A program made the position numbers and the translations under genes. Under the pieces are notes generated by a model. The model ran no database searches and was not told the origin of the DNA. It saw nothing but the letters and a program-made list of their open reading frames with translations. Of a DNA stretch of 64,000 bases, positions 1 through 11,560 are shown in pieces (positions within the stretch are counted from its first letter, which is position 1; every line of letters begins with the position of its first letter). Source of the stretch: Saksenaea vasiformis B4078 (taxonomy: Eukaryota > Mucoromycota > Mucoromycetes > Mucorales > Saksenaeaceae); NCBI GenBank assembly GCA_000697055.1, contig JNDT01002392.1, positions 62,001-126,000 of the forward strand. Direction: 5' to 3'.

Positions 1-1127
1 GGCGTCAGTGTTGTCCACGTCCGAGAAGATTCCCCTCTTGCCGTGCATTTACCAACATCGTCTGTGATTTATCAATTGAACGATGTCTCTCTTGACAACA
101 ATTTGGTGGATTGGAATACTTTCCTCCTAGATCAGCACGGACGAGATAAACCTACAAAAGGTTTCTGCGTAGCAACACTGAAAGATCGCAATCGTAAGTG
201 ATAAGAAAAAGTTCTCTCTCTTCCATTCATTTAACAGGAAAAACGGGTAGCACTTGATTGTTGTAATATCAATGACCAGCATCCATTTGGACAAGCGGAA
301 AATGAATCGATTTCTTGCTTTCAAAATTTCAAATCCAGTCATGTCGGCAAGGTAAAACACACAAGTTGGGTTTTATGCCATTGGTTTTCCTTATGCCCTT
401 TCTCCCTTTTTTTTTTATAGACACCCGAGTCATTGTCTTGTCTGGGAACAATTGATGTTCTTGCAACGCCTGATGTAAAACGATGTACAAACGACGATGA
501 ATGTGATGCGGAGACGCGATGTGTTACACCCTATACACCAGCGATAGAGGGACAGATGGTTCGTATCTATGTGCATATGCCCAGTTGGCGAAGTGAACCA
601 GAAGAACGGGATAAAGTGTTTGTATTTGAAGGCGAATTGGTTGATATTTGGGAAAGTGGTAAGTACAAGAAGTAAAAAACAATGGATGGGTATACAATTG
701 TGGTATGATTAGTCAAAGTGGGTATCCTTCATCCTCGATTCTGGATTCTGCCTGTCTCGATACCACATGTCTGTGAGCTTATCTTAAGGTAAAAGTAAAA
801 AGAAAAGCAAGATAACTATTATTGGAGGAACAAAACTAATACAAGGGGTGTTTCAATGCCAGATATACAGCATCTTTTACGTTAGCATTGGCATTACTCA
901 ATATTTTACCAGCGTTTAAGTTGGATGGCGAGTATGCTTTAGGACAATTACTGACGATTTTATTGCATTCCAATCAAGGCAATGTGACGACTCGTGCAGT
1001 TGAAACACAAAGATACACTCGTCGAGTGCGTATTATCATTGTAAAGATAGCATCAGCGGTTGTTGGATTCGTGATTGTAGGAAGCATTCTGTTGGGTCTG
1101 TTTAGTAGTAGCAAAGGCAATTACTGA
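1..1127 (+). CDS. Site-2 protease (S2P, intramembrane metalloprotease), C-terminal part
   Basis: Partial at the window's left edge. Exons 1-193, 251-351, 421-658, 713-788 and 863-1127 join in phase to give 290 residues ending at a TGA. Site-2 proteases cut membrane-anchored transcription factors inside the bilayer, typically in Golgi or ER membranes. The first exons read as the PDZ-like and cysteine-rich lumenal part (a CC pair near 258, many Cys in 421-560). The last exon has the second active-site motif: asparagine and proline followed by LDG (about 905-925), where the Asp is a zinc ligand, and then a final hydrophobic helix. The HExxH motif would lie upstream, outside the window. The next gene starts 164 bp downstream on the same strand. 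The identification rests on the LDG motif context and overall order; the splice sites are inferred. Confidence 0.8.
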
Positions 1128-1290
1128 AAAAATGTTTTGTATATATTTTTTTTTCATCCATCATTTCTAGCCAATCATCAAAAGATCATGAAATCCGAGA
1201 CAAAAAAAAAATTTCTTTTTAGGGTCTTGCATTGATTTCTCTCTTTTTTTTTTATCTCTCTCTCTTTTTTTATTTTTTATTTACTTTTAA

Positions 1291-2532
1291 ATGGCTGGAC
1301 ACGAAGGAGCACATCCGTTTTCTTCATCATCACAACCATTGGTTTCTGAAGAATACCAAGTGTTGTTGAATGAATTGAATAGACAAGTCTATCAAATACA
1401 ACCTGATGATGTTTTACAATTCTGTGCCAATTTCTTTATGCATAAATTAGAAGAAGAACGATTAGTAGCACGCAGAGGACAATCATTTAGTCATCCTTTG
1501 CAAATGGGTAAAAAGCTCCCTGTTCCTTCATTGAAAGGTTACAAACGTCTTACCGTAGGTATTATTGGTTCAACAGAGAAAAATGAAGACGAAGACGAGG
1601 AAGCACGCGATACCGTGTCCGATGACATGCCATCTCTTCTTTCTGTCCCATCCAATCGTGGTCGACGTACATCCGTCAGTGCCGAATCTATTCAACCTGC
1701 TCATTCAAACTACGTCAAGAAAATAATCCCAAAGAGTGATGCACAACGAGAGAGCATTCGTAGAGCCATTGGCAACAATTTCCTGTTCAAGAATCTGGAT
1801 GAAGAACAGTACCAAGATGTTATTAATGCCATGGAAGAAAAACGAGTAGCTGCTGAAACAAAAGTGATTGAACAAGGCGGTGTAGGTGATTATTTCTACA
1901 TTGTCGAAGACGGCACATTGGATTGCTTTGTGGGTGACAAAAAAGTGACCGAGTATGGCAGCGGTGGTAGTTTTGGTGAGCTGGCTTTAATGTACAATGC
2001 ACCCCGCGCTGCTACCATCATTGCAACCTCCGACGCTATTCTTTGGGCAGTTGATCGTGTCACCTTCCGATCCATCTTAATGGAAAATACCGCAAAGAAA
2101 CGCAACATGTATGAAAAATTCCTTGAAGAAGTCCCTATCTTGAAACCATTGGATATCAATGAACGACACAAAATTGCGGATGCCCTGGAATCCGTTCAAT
2201 TTGAAGATAAAGAAGTCGTCATACGTGAAGGCGATGTCGGTGAAGAGTTTTACCTGATTGAAAGTGGGCATGCCTTGTTCTATAAAAAGATGCCTGATGG
2301 CTCACAGAAGTTGGTCAATGAAGGTTCAAAAGGCGATTACTTTGGAGGCAAGTTGAAATGTTTGTTGTTGTTGTTCTTCACAGCTAAATCCTTTTGGCCA
2401 GAACTTGCACTGCTCAATGATAGTCCGCGTGCCGCAACGGTGGTTGCGCAAGGAAAACTGAAATGTGCTACTTTGGGTAAAAAAGCGTTTACTCGGTTAC
2501 TAGGCCCATTGATGGATATCAAAAAAAAATAA
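1291..2532 (+). CDS. cAMP-dependent protein kinase regulatory subunit
   Basis: The PKA regulatory subunit binds and inhibits the catalytic subunit until cAMP releases it. Exons 1291-2347 and 2402-2532 give 395 aa. In order: an N-terminal dimerisation/docking helix (about residues 20-55), an acidic linker, an inhibitor site RRTSV at residues 125-129 (Ser128 is phosphorylatable, so a type II-like substrate rather than an Ala/Gly pseudosubstrate), then two cyclic-nucleotide-binding domains (about 160-275 and 280-395). Each has the phosphate-binding cassette FGELAL...PRAAT. The second cassette is complete only when the 54-nt segment 2348-2401 is removed. The start codon follows a long T/C-rich leader (1225-1290). 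Length fits fungal PKA-R. A TTA microsatellite follows the stop. Confidence 0.93.
   Translation: MAGHEGAHPFSSSSQPLVSEEYQVLLNELNRQVYQIQPDDVLQFCANFFMHKLEEERLVARRGQSFSHPLQMGKKLPVPSLKGYKRLTVGIIGSTEKNEDEDEEARDTVSDDMPSLLSVPSNRGRRTSVSAESIQPAHSNYVKKIIPKSDAQRESIRRAIGNNFLFKNLDEEQYQDVINAMEEKRVAAETKVIEQGGVGDYFYIVEDGTLDCFVGDKKVTEYGSGGSFGELALMYNAPRAATIIATSDAILWAVDRVTFRSILMENTAKKRNMYEKFLEEVPILKPLDINERHKIADALESVQFEDKEVVIREGDVGEEFYLIESGHALFYKKMPDGSQKLVNEGSKGDYFGGKLKCLLLLFFTAKSFWPELALLNDSPRAATVVAQGKLKCATLGKKAFTRLLGPLMDIKKK
2348..2401 (+). other. GC-AG intron, length divisible by three and stop-free
   Basis: The donor reads GCAAGT and the acceptor CCAG. The segment is 54 nt, has no in-frame stop, and interrupts the second cyclic-nucleotide-binding cassette between the G and E of FGELALL. 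Retention would add 18 mostly hydrophobic residues to the cassette without shifting the frame. Confidence 0.8.
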
Positions 2533-2549
2533 TACATTGTCTTCTATGG

Positions 2550-2584
<35 letters not shown>

Positions 2585-3028
2585 CATGACTACCACTTGC
2601 CTTTACTTATCCTTAGTCTTTGTGTCAGATAAGTTAACCTTCTGACACAAAAATGTTTCAGATAATGACGATCCAAGGTCAGCATTATGCTCTCATTTCC
2701 ACGCTCTCTCCCCGTGAGCCAGGCGTGGAACAGTTCCTCTCTTTCCCCCCCCACCTGCAGGATTTTTACTCTTTCACCGTGAATTGACATCCTACAAAAG
2801 ATTTATTTATTTATTTATTTTTTCATGCCGCTCGAGTAAATCTCATTATTCGTGAGATGACTGCAAGTTCACACAAAGATTGTTATATAGGGTTCTTAAT
2901 GGACACAGAGTTTATAGTAGCAGCGTGCCAAAAATGACTCGGTCCAACAACAGGGAGCACAGTCTGTGATTGAAATGGACCGAGAAACGTAATTCTTCTT
3001 CTCCTCTCCTCCTCTGCTTCTCCACCTT
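2533..3028. other. Intergenic, PKA-R to ataxin-3
   Basis: Holds the TTA repeat and a short TTTA tract (about 2800-2822). No coding signal is supported. The pyrimidine-rich stretch at 2990-3025 immediately precedes the ataxin-3 start and is probably its promoter or leader. Confidence 0.6.
2551..2584 (+). repeat. (TTA)n microsatellite
   Basis: About eleven consecutive TTA units directly after the PKA-R stop codon, in its probable 3' UTR. Confidence 0.95.
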
Positions 3029-4107
3029 ATGGATCTCGTGCCTGACATTGTATTTGAAAAGGTACAGATCATCGTAACCATGCTGTTTCGGCTTACACCA
3101 TGTCATTAGCAAGAAGGCAATCTATGCGCTCAGCATGCGCTCAAGTAAGTTCCATACTCAATCGGTCATGTCAAAAACTCATTCTCATGTTCATAGTGCC
3201 TTGTTACAAGGTAACTCGGGAGGAAAAAGATACGTCGTACGCTTACATAATCGTCATCAGGAAATTACTTTACTGCGCCTGATCTGGCTGATATTGGACG
3301 ATCCCTGGACAACGAGGAAAAGTTAATCGCTGGTTCAGCTTCTGGAAAAAACTATGACGATACTGGCTATTTTTCAATTCAAGTAAAGAAAATCTATCGT
3401 CAATGCATTTTATTTCTGACCTGATTTATTCAGGTGATACATCATGCGCTCGCGATCTGGAACTTGGAACTGTTGCCACGAGGATCCAGTGAAGCAACAA
3501 GTGCACGCGAATCACCAGAGTAACGTGAATAAATCAAACCGGAAGATATGAAGCATTGACTTGATGAAACAGGAACGAAACAGCTTATATTTGCCATTTG
3601 CATCAGCATTGGTGAGCTCCATTCTTAGAACTAGGCTATGGAGCTGAACAATTCAATGTTTAGGTTCACCTTGCGTCGTTTTGGAGGTCGACGTTGGTAT
3701 AACCTGGATTCAACCCAGAACGAGCCATCCTACCTGACAGATACGTACCTTGGCTTACTTTTACAACGTATTGAACATGAAGGTAAACTTAGCACGCGAT
3801 AGGGGAACAGAGGAAGATGACAACACATCTTTGGTTGCTAGGTTACTCCGTTTTTGTCGTGCGTGGAAATCTTCCACACTCAGCAGCAGATCGACGAGCA
3901 GAACAATTACCCATTCCTGGTCAAGCACAGCCAAACACACCACAAGCTTTTTCAGGTCGCGGTTATTCACTAACAGAGATGGAAGAGAACAACGAGGAAG
4001 ACGAAGAGGTCCAACTAGCTAAAGCGATTCAAGCAAGTCTTCAAGAGACACATCATGATCCAATGGAAGAAATGAGAAAGAAACGACTGGCTAGGTTTGG
4101 CAAGTAA
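3029..4107 (+). CDS. Ataxin-3-like deubiquitinase (Josephin domain)
   Basis: Ataxin-3 family cysteine proteases trim ubiquitin chains in protein quality control. Eight exons (3029-3061, 3110-3144, 3197-3210, 3261-3382, 3434-3519, 3573-3611, 3664-3782, 3842-4107) give 237 aa, phase-perfect throughout. The Josephin domain covers about residues 1-175: the nucleophile Cys17 sits in QEGNLCAQH, the catalytic His109 in HWFTLRR and the Asn123 in WYNLDS. DTGYFSIQV and GYSVFVVRG match conserved strands. A ubiquitin-interacting motif follows (EEVQLAKAIQASL). There is no polyglutamine tract, which vertebrate ataxin-3 carries, and the C-terminus is short, with one UIM. Exon 3 is a 14-nt microexon. The gene converges on the minus-strand MACPF/Sel1 locus. 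Confidence 0.9.
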
Positions 4108-4705
4108 AGTAGCCACATCCGTCCTTGTTCATGGATTGCCTCACGACTCACTTTTCCATGGAACGCGTTCTCTCCCGGAAGTACTATAGCGATTTTCCGG
4201 GTCTAAAGTAGACACTGTGATGATGCGTGTCGAAGGAGCAGTTAAAATGGTTCTCTGGAACACATTCTAGGTCGTATAATAAAGGGAAATGTAGCCATAC
4301 ATCCACAATCGACATGATGTGCTGCTTTGACGATGCCTGCTGGTCTAGATACTTAGCTTATTGCTTATAAATATAACAACAGATAGCCCATCAGTCGATG
4401 TCGGCACTCTGGACCGGTTCAAGCATCACAGCAACTGACCACGGCCCTTCTCAAATCATCTAGTGGATTTTTTTTAAGAAAAAATTACATCCTTTACGCC
4501 AGAACATGAAAAACTGAGATAGCTATCACATACAAAATTTGCACGGTTGCTCTCAAGGTCAAGAAGCAACATGTCCAGGGGATTTAAAAAATCATAGTAT
4601 GTAGGATATTTCGAGCCTTTCATTATACCACGGTTCAAGTGTCTAACTGACGCAGAGCGTTATGTTGAACTGGCTATAAAGCAGCCTTGTATTTTTGCAA
4701 GTTAC
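4108..4705. other. Intergenic between convergent genes
   Basis: Both flanking genes end here. I see no coding or structural signal beyond AT-rich stretches (4460-4490). Confidence 0.6.
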
Positions 4706-6699
4706 TCAGAACCCTCTCCCGGACCATCCCCAGGACCATCGACTTCCCATCATCGGTTCAACTTTTTTATGTGCTTCTGGGTGATTTTGGTTTTCTGCCG
4801 CATTAAGTAATCGCGCTGCCTTTGTATAATCTTGATCTACGCCACTTCCCTTGCAGTACATCAACCCGAGTTTCCGCCCGCCAACAGCAAAATTTTGTGC
4901 GAATGCTTTTGCGTACCACTCAATTGCTTTCCCAAAATCTTCTTTTACACCCTTTCCTTCGAGGTACATCACGCCAATCTGAAATTGTGCATTTGCATTG
5001 TTCTGACCTGCCGCCTTCTCAAACAACTCCAATGCTTTCGCATAGTCTTGACCTATGCCTTCTTCCTCGTAGTACATCGTCCCGAGATCCCACTGACCGA
5101 TAGCATCATTTTGTTCTGCTGCTTTTGCATACCACTCAACTGCTTTCTCATGATCCTTTTTCACTCCCTTTCCCTCCTCGTATATCCAACCAATGGCGCT
5201 TTGTGCACTTATGTAATTTTGACCTGCTGCCTTCTCAAACAACTCCAGTGCTTTTGCATAGTCCTGATTCACGCCGGTGCCATGTTTGTATGAGACTCCC
5301 ATTTCAAATTGTGCCGGGGCATTGGCGAGATCCGCAGCTTTCTTGAACCATTCGAACGCTTTGACGTTGTCTTGTTCAACTCCATTTCCATTTTTGTACA
5401 TGATTCCAATGTTATATTGTGCATCACGATGATTCTGTCCCGCAGCTTTCTTAAACCAATAGAGCGCTTGCTCGAAATTTTTGGGCACATAGAGGCCTCG
5501 GCTGTACATACATCCAAGATTATATTGTGCTGCAGCATTATTCTGACGAGCGGATTCCCGAAACCACCGAAATCCTTTAATGTAGGACTGGTATCCACCT
5601 TCGCCAGACATGCACATGATACCAACATTATATTGTGCATCATTGTCTCCTTGTTCGGCTGCTTTCTGAAACCACTCAAACGCGAGGACACGGTCGCGTT
5701 CAACATCCTTGCCATGATCGTACACAACTCCAACATTGTATTGTGCTTTACAGTTGTTTTGGTCAGCCGATTTCTTAAACCATTCGAATGATCTAGTGAA
5801 ATCTTGGCCAACGCCTTCGCCGTTGTAGTACATGCACCCAACCAGATATTGCGCACAGACATGGCCTTTATCAGCTGCTTTCTTGACCCATTCAAATGCG
5901 TGGATATGGTTCTGTTCCGTCCCGACGCCGTCTCTATGTGCGATGCCGACGCTATACTGTGCTTCTGTACAGTTTTCAACAGCTGCTTCGTTGAACCATC
6001 TAAACGCTTTGGTGCAATCTCGGCAGACTCCTCTGCCGTCTCTATACATTACTCCAAGATAATACTGGGCGGCGATATGTCCTTCCTTAGCAGCTTTCTC
6101 GAACCATTCGACTGCTTCGACGTCGTTTTGTCGGACGCCTTCCCCATCTCTGAGTGCTGTTCCAACGGCATACTGTGAATCTGTGTGACCACCATCACCA
6201 GCTTTTTTAAACCATTTAAATGCCTCTGTACTGTCTCGATCAATGCCGTCACCGTCTCTAAAAGCAACGCCGAGGTCGTACTGCGCATCGATGTCATTCT
6301 GACATGAAGCCTTTTCAAACAGTTCGTATGCTTTGATGAAGCTAGGCGGAACGCCATATCTCTTTGCGTACAGGAGCCATAGCTTATATTTTAACGTGCT
6401 GTCGTCGGAAAGGTTTGTTGTCTTGGGTAAACCGAAAGCCTTTTCGCAGCTGTGGCTCAGTCGACGTGTTCGATCAAAGTATCGTTGCTTTAAGAAACGA
6501 CTTTGGATATTCGCTCGGAAACTTTCCTCCACAGCGATCTTTAAAGGATAAGGCAGAATATTGTACGTGGGAACAAGTTGCTTAAACTGAATAATTGTCG
6601 GATTCGTTGGGATCGAATCGATCCATCTTCGGATATTTGGTTTATCGTACGACGAGGTCGATCGGTCATAAGGATTCAATAAAAGCGATGGATCACCAC
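4706..6699 (-). CDS. Sel1-repeat exon with C-terminal part of a MACPF-like domain
   Basis: This is the long 3' exon of the damaged multidomain locus that runs to about 9350. It opens at an in-phase acceptor (CCCAG at 6700-6704) with the tail of a MACPF-like domain: GGDPSLLL, then a tryptophan helix and a proline-rich segment (about 6690-6500). After a linker come 14 tandem Sel1-like repeats of exactly 36 residues each (about 6300-4790), with the pattern AQYNLGxMYxxGxGVxQD...A..WFKKAA. Sel1 repeats form alpha-solenoid protein-binding surfaces. An ATG exists at 6728-6730, but it lies inside the putative upstream intron, so this exon probably does not start the protein. The Sel1 part itself is uninterrupted. 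The MACPF assignment rests on resemblance between the two halves of the locus and on family memory. It could instead be transcribed as a stand-alone Sel1 protein. Confidence 0.7.
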
Positions 6700-6751
6700 C
6701 TGGGAAGCATGCATTAATAGTTACATGCAAAAATTATGCACAGTGCCACAC

Positions 6752-7800
6752 CAATTACTTTGTATGACTTCCCTACCCGTATCACGTCCTGTAATCGGTC
6801 GCTTTTTCCCAATTCTTTACCACATCCAATTGTAATTCTGCCGCCCATGATATATTACTGATTTTTAAGTCATTTTGCCCACAGTGAAATTCTTACCGAG
6901 TACTATTGTCGATGACCAAAAATACTTAAACTTCTCAAAAGCTCGCTCCAGTTTTTCGGACCTTTGCTCATTAGAAGGACAACCAAGGGCTATTTCAATA
7001 TCGTTTACAAGGAATATCGCTTGCTCGAATGCTATTCTCAAGAGAAAGCTAATGCGACGCGGTTACTACTTTCATTTCACATATTTTAACAACCTCGTAG
7101 TATGGAGCATACATCACCAGATATCTTCCAGCTCGGTCGAGTCGTGAAGATAGATGTTGTTCATCATGCAGTAGTTGAGGAGGTAAGTGCAATCGAAAAA
7201 CAGGATCCAATATTGCACTGAGGTTTAGATCTGTGCAATCGTCTTGAACATTTTTAATGTATTCTGTATATATTCCAGACTTTCTTCGAAGATGACTACA
7301 GATAAATGCTGCTTCATCGATTGCGAATTTTGCTTTTTTCCCGTACTCCAAATAATATGGTTCAAATGGTACCGTATTGCTCAAATGTCCATCATTATGT
7401 ATGCCCCTATTCCAATGGCTAGTCAGCATGTCGACTACTTCCTGTTGAGCCAAACTGTCGGATCGCATTTGATGGAGTTTGATGTGCCATAGAACGTCCC
7501 GTGCTTCACAGCAATCGCTGGCGATTGCGGTAATAATCAATTCACGGGCCATTGGCAACCGAGGGCGAATAGGCCTCTGTTGACCGATCGACATTCCGTA
7601 TAAAGCTTGTGCTGAAGCGGTACATAAATATACAGGCGTAAGGCTACCGGAATCGTCAGGGATTTCCCCTTGTAACGCTACGCTATCGCCGAGATAAAGA
7701 TAGTCCTCATTGCACGGTACACTTAGAAGCGTATCGTAATCCGAGGATACTTCAGAAGTACTTTTATCGCGAATAGGTCGAATAATCTTCCTAAAAGCAA
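6752..7800 (-). pseudogene. Second MACPF-like domain and preceding linker, with frame breaks
   Basis: Minus-strand coding remnants upstream of the Sel1 exon. About 7800-7595 plus the open frame 7594-7049 encode a linker and the N-terminal part of a second MACPF-like domain (short motif RAGRYLVMY near 7125). The frame then meets TAG at 7049-7051, but related sequence continues in another frame to 6897 with the MACPF signature region (FEKFKYFWSSTIVLG). A GT donor at 6896 has no in-phase AG. The domain resumes near 6846 (GGRITIG) and reaches a usable GT donor at 6751, which joins the Sel1 exon in phase. MACPF proteins form pores or act in development and defence; here the breaks argue against a functional product unless the assembly has indels. 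I describe the pieces as seen and do not reconstruct them. Confidence 0.5.
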
Positions 7801-7807
7801 TTAGTTA

Positions 7808-9352
7808 TTAACCTGTTTCCTGAATATGCATACGCGTAATAACGTGATACCATTCTTGAAGTAAAGTTGGCGATAGCGGGCTTGCAGTAACTATGTATTC
7901 ACTGTTGGGTGTCTGTCTTCGATTCTGAGACGTTGTCGGAAGCATGGATTGAGATAACGATATGAATTTCTTGGTTTGTTGTCCAGCCACACATTCAAAT
8001 TCCGGGTATCGCAACTGTAGGTAAGCTGTATCGCCATACTTTATACGACGGTGACCACAATCCCAAGACTTCCCCACAAAGCTGATAACTGCTGCATGTA
8101 CCCGATCTTCGTACATGTCTTTTCTCAGCGTCTTAGGATCCATAAAGCGTAAGATATCTCCTGTGAGGATAATGGATTGGTTCAGTCACAGTAATAAGGA
8201 GAGCGACGGCGGGTGGTCATACCGTCCAAATGTCGCAACTGCTGTTCCCCCGAATTGCCTTGTACAAATACTGAAATCCGCACAGATAGGGGTCGATTCC
8301 ATTGGTACTTAGGGCAGATGGTGCAAACTTGAGAGGGTAGTTGTAACGTATGCAATCGTCGTTCATGACTTTCCAATCGTAGACTTCCTTTATTTGAGCA
8401 CGGTCAGGTTCATCCAAGAGTTCGTAGATGGGTTTTATGTCTTGATGCTGGATTATTCTTGGCTTTGACCAAATATTCTCTTTCCATGTTTGAATGTCGT
8501 TAGGCGACAGCATGTCGAAATCTCCGCCTTGTAAATACGAGGGCAGATGCGTTAAAATAGTTTGAGTAGCATCCAATTTACCTATAACTTCACAATGTTT
8601 GCAATCGCCGTCCGCTTTGGTAATGTTTGCCGCTACAGTGTCGCTGGGAGTCTGTTTTTCAATGTTCCGTTCCAACTCCTTTGGACATTGACCCTCCAAA
8701 TACCTTTCCAGCGCGTAGGCAAGTCTGCCACCTAAGTTAATTAATTGTCCTGTTTCTGTTACAAGATGATGATATACCTAGCAAGATTCTGGTAGGATAA
8801 TAGTAGCCAAACCGTCCAAACACAGTTTGCAGAGCGTCGTACTTTTCCTCGCTAGTCCGAGATTTCAAGGCTTCTTGAACTGCACATTTAAAATTTATAT
8901 TCCCTACTACAGATCCTGGATAGAGCTTCACATAGGATCATACGGAGTTAAATCTATCCCTCATTGAAACCTTCACTTCTTTAATTACCTCCGCACAAGA
9001 GATATAGGAAACACAGTATCTTGTCACTTCACTTGCATCATATCGATGGGTATCCTCCGAATCCAAGCTATCTTCCGCACCGATATCGTATGCTAGCGTG
9101 TTCGGAAAACTTGCATGGAAGTTGCAAGCCATAAATAGTTCATTCGTCATGTTGTCGGCTTTTATAATTCGTTCACACGTATGCTCCACATATGGCTTGT
9201 CAAAGGGATGCTGATAGATTAAGCTGGAAATGTCAACGCTGTGCGCAAGGCTTATTGCAGGCTCCTTGGCAGAGCTTCCACCAAAATGAAATCCAGGTGT
9301 GCACTGACGAACAATCTGTGTGTATGTATCCAACAATGAAACTGGTTCCTTT
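7808..9352 (-). pseudogene. First MACPF-like domain, degenerate
   Basis: This is the 5' portion of the same locus. The exon from about 9352 (acceptor TTCAAAG) to 8941 and its continuation to about 8780 carry an N-terminal MACPF-like region (VSMRDRF near 8960) and the signature FGRFGYYYPTRILLG (about 8790). An in-frame TGA lies at 8938-8940, and the frame shifts near 8777. 8700-8217 continues with GGDFDMLS, WKENI and PIYELLDE, the same motif order as the second MACPF-like copy. 8160-7808 follows an apparent intron (8161-8222) with a region of unknown fold containing GDTAYLQLRYPEF. At two exon ends (near 8223 and 7824) the GT donor is present but the frame is off by one. This is either a pseudogene or assembly indels. 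N-terminal exons beyond 9352 are not resolved. Confidence 0.5.
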
Positions 9353-10980
9353 GAAGAAAGTAAGTATAGCTCCAGTGTTTGACGCGCACATCTTTACCTC
9401 TGAACTTATTGTTTCCCGCTCTTGGTGGGCGGTCATTTTTAGAGAGAAAAAAGGGAAAGAAAAAAAGGAAAAGGAAGATAACAACTTCATGTGCATTCAA
9501 ACTTTGGATCAGCTCCGTGGCCTCCCACAGAGTTATGCCACCTGCGAGAGCCGTTTCACAAGCGCTCAGCCCAATGTTTGGGCGACATCAGTCTTGTACT
9601 TTGACACTATGGCATACACAATCAGGGAGATGATTTATAATGTCCATCCGTTTGGTGCAAAGATAGTACACCAGGATGCGGTCTCGTCGATATACGTAAC
9701 TGCGCAAATTTCATACACCATGAGTAGGAGATTTTCTGATGGCTATTGTAAAACGTTTGAAGATGGTATATGAGACTTTGCTGAATATTCCGTTGACGTG
9801 ACAAGTGCACCTTCAGGGCAAATATTGGCCTTCTTCAAAACTGAAGTTATTGCTGTTTTATACGTGTTCTTCATTGCAACCGAATAAGGGTGACGCGGCT
9901 GTCCTTTTGCTGCGATATCGTAGGTGAATTTGGCAATTTTTTTTCCAAATTATCTTTTAAAATATCGGTTCAAGCTTTCCTTCATGTAAAAAAAAACAAT
10001 AATCAGTGCATATCTTTGGTTGATAAAATGCCTACCAGCTCGTTCCCAAGAAGATACTTGATATATTTTTCTATGCGAGGTGAATAGTTTTTGACGATGA
10101 TTCCTGGCCACGATCGACATTTCCTTACATGTAGCTGAGAAACAGTGCATAACGTCAGCGGATACGTATGTTTGTAAATATTCTATCATTTTTATGCGCC
10201 CTCAAACGTTCGTGCTCTTCGTGGCCCTGCCATATGTTATCTGCGTTTTCCGGTTGCTTCGATAGCTGCCGAATTATGACATTTCGTCTGAGAACCATCT
10301 GCTCGCATGCATAAAAAGATCCTTGTTCGAAGCAAAGAAAGGGAAAAGGCTTTCCACTGTTCATACGCCAAAGAACAAAATGCTATAAGCTCCACTTCTA
10401 GAGCCAGAGCTACGTCATTTATTAACAGTTTAGTTGAACATTGTACCCCAAAAGTATATTGCCTACTGCGAATGACTGCTTGCAAATCCACAATCTTCCT
10501 GATCACAGCTCCACTGCACTCGGACGCCAAACTAATTTTTCGAGTGTGGCTAGTTATCTTTCGTCTGGATCGTTTTTGCGTTTCTCGGACACCGATGTTA
10601 CATAAAAGGAACACAGCTGGTTAGACCTATGGGAATGGGATCTCACCGTCCCGAGCGATGCATCTCTCCAAGCTTTACAAAACTTATCCGATCAGCATTA
10701 TAGGCTTTCTTCGATTCTTCTATTTTTGCAGTTGTCTTCCTTGCAGCTTCTGCCTCCTTCTACCCCTCTGCTTTTCTCTTCCTCTTCCGCACCGCAGGTT
10801 CTTTGGTCTTTTTGCAGGCTGATGGTACCCGACTGCAGTGCTCTCAGGCGCTTCTGACAGCGCTGCCTTTTTAAGGGATCTGATAGAACTCCATTCAAGC
10901 AATGGATACCAGTGCATTTAATTTAACTTCACGATTCCCTTAGGCGAATGTCCAGAAATTTTGTAGGTATGAGATCGTTT
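9353..10980. other. Region with unresolved minus-strand coding remnants
   Basis: Minus-strand open stretches at about 9500-9650, 9950-10190 and 10237-10614 look protein-like in composition (for example INDVALALEVELIAF near 10400) but carry stops between them and match no family I recognise. They may be 5' exons of the MACPF locus or a separate decayed gene. No plus-strand gene is supported. Confidence 0.3.
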
Positions 10981-11560
10981 TCCGATCTGAAAGATGACGA
11001 ATAAATATGCAATGTCTGAGCGGCCGTCGACGTTCTATCCAATTAACCGAACTGACGGAGTAATGCTGAGTATACAGTAGTAGTAAATGTATGACAAAGA
11101 AATCCGAATACAACAGGTACGAGCTCATCTTCGTAGTCGTTCCTGTTGCTTTCACTATTAACAAAAAGAAGTGAGTATAGTGATGATTAGTTTCTTCTTC
11201 CCCCTTAAAAAGCTTACAGCAAAACTACTTCAATCCTGAATGATTTATCTCCACGTTGTCCTAGTTGTTCCAATTTGTCCAATAAATCATTACAGCATGG
11301 ACAGCCATACATGATCCGCTCAGTCTTATTCAGACTTCAAACGTTCTTGTGAATCCCTTCGGTAGCTGATAATTTGGGTGCCGCATGAATGGCGCAACTC
11401 TCAATCACTGCCTAATGCGTATTTAAATTGGTGCGTCTGGTGAAGGTTTGGTCGCGTTCGATGCTGCAAAGATGGCAAGCAAACTCGATATACGTGAGTT
11501 GATCCATCAGGTGTATTTTTGGGCAGTAGGCGGAATTGGTCATAAAGAGTATAGCATATA
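10981..11560. other. Intergenic, no recognised gene
   Basis: Short open frames in several directions with no family signature. It borders the MITE at 11561. Confidence 0.4.

Noticed and set aside
8758..8779. 22-nt intron explaining the frame change in the first MACPF-like domain
   Set aside because: It has GT and AG ends but is well below the shortest intron seen elsewhere here (about 40 nt); frame break is the simpler reading.
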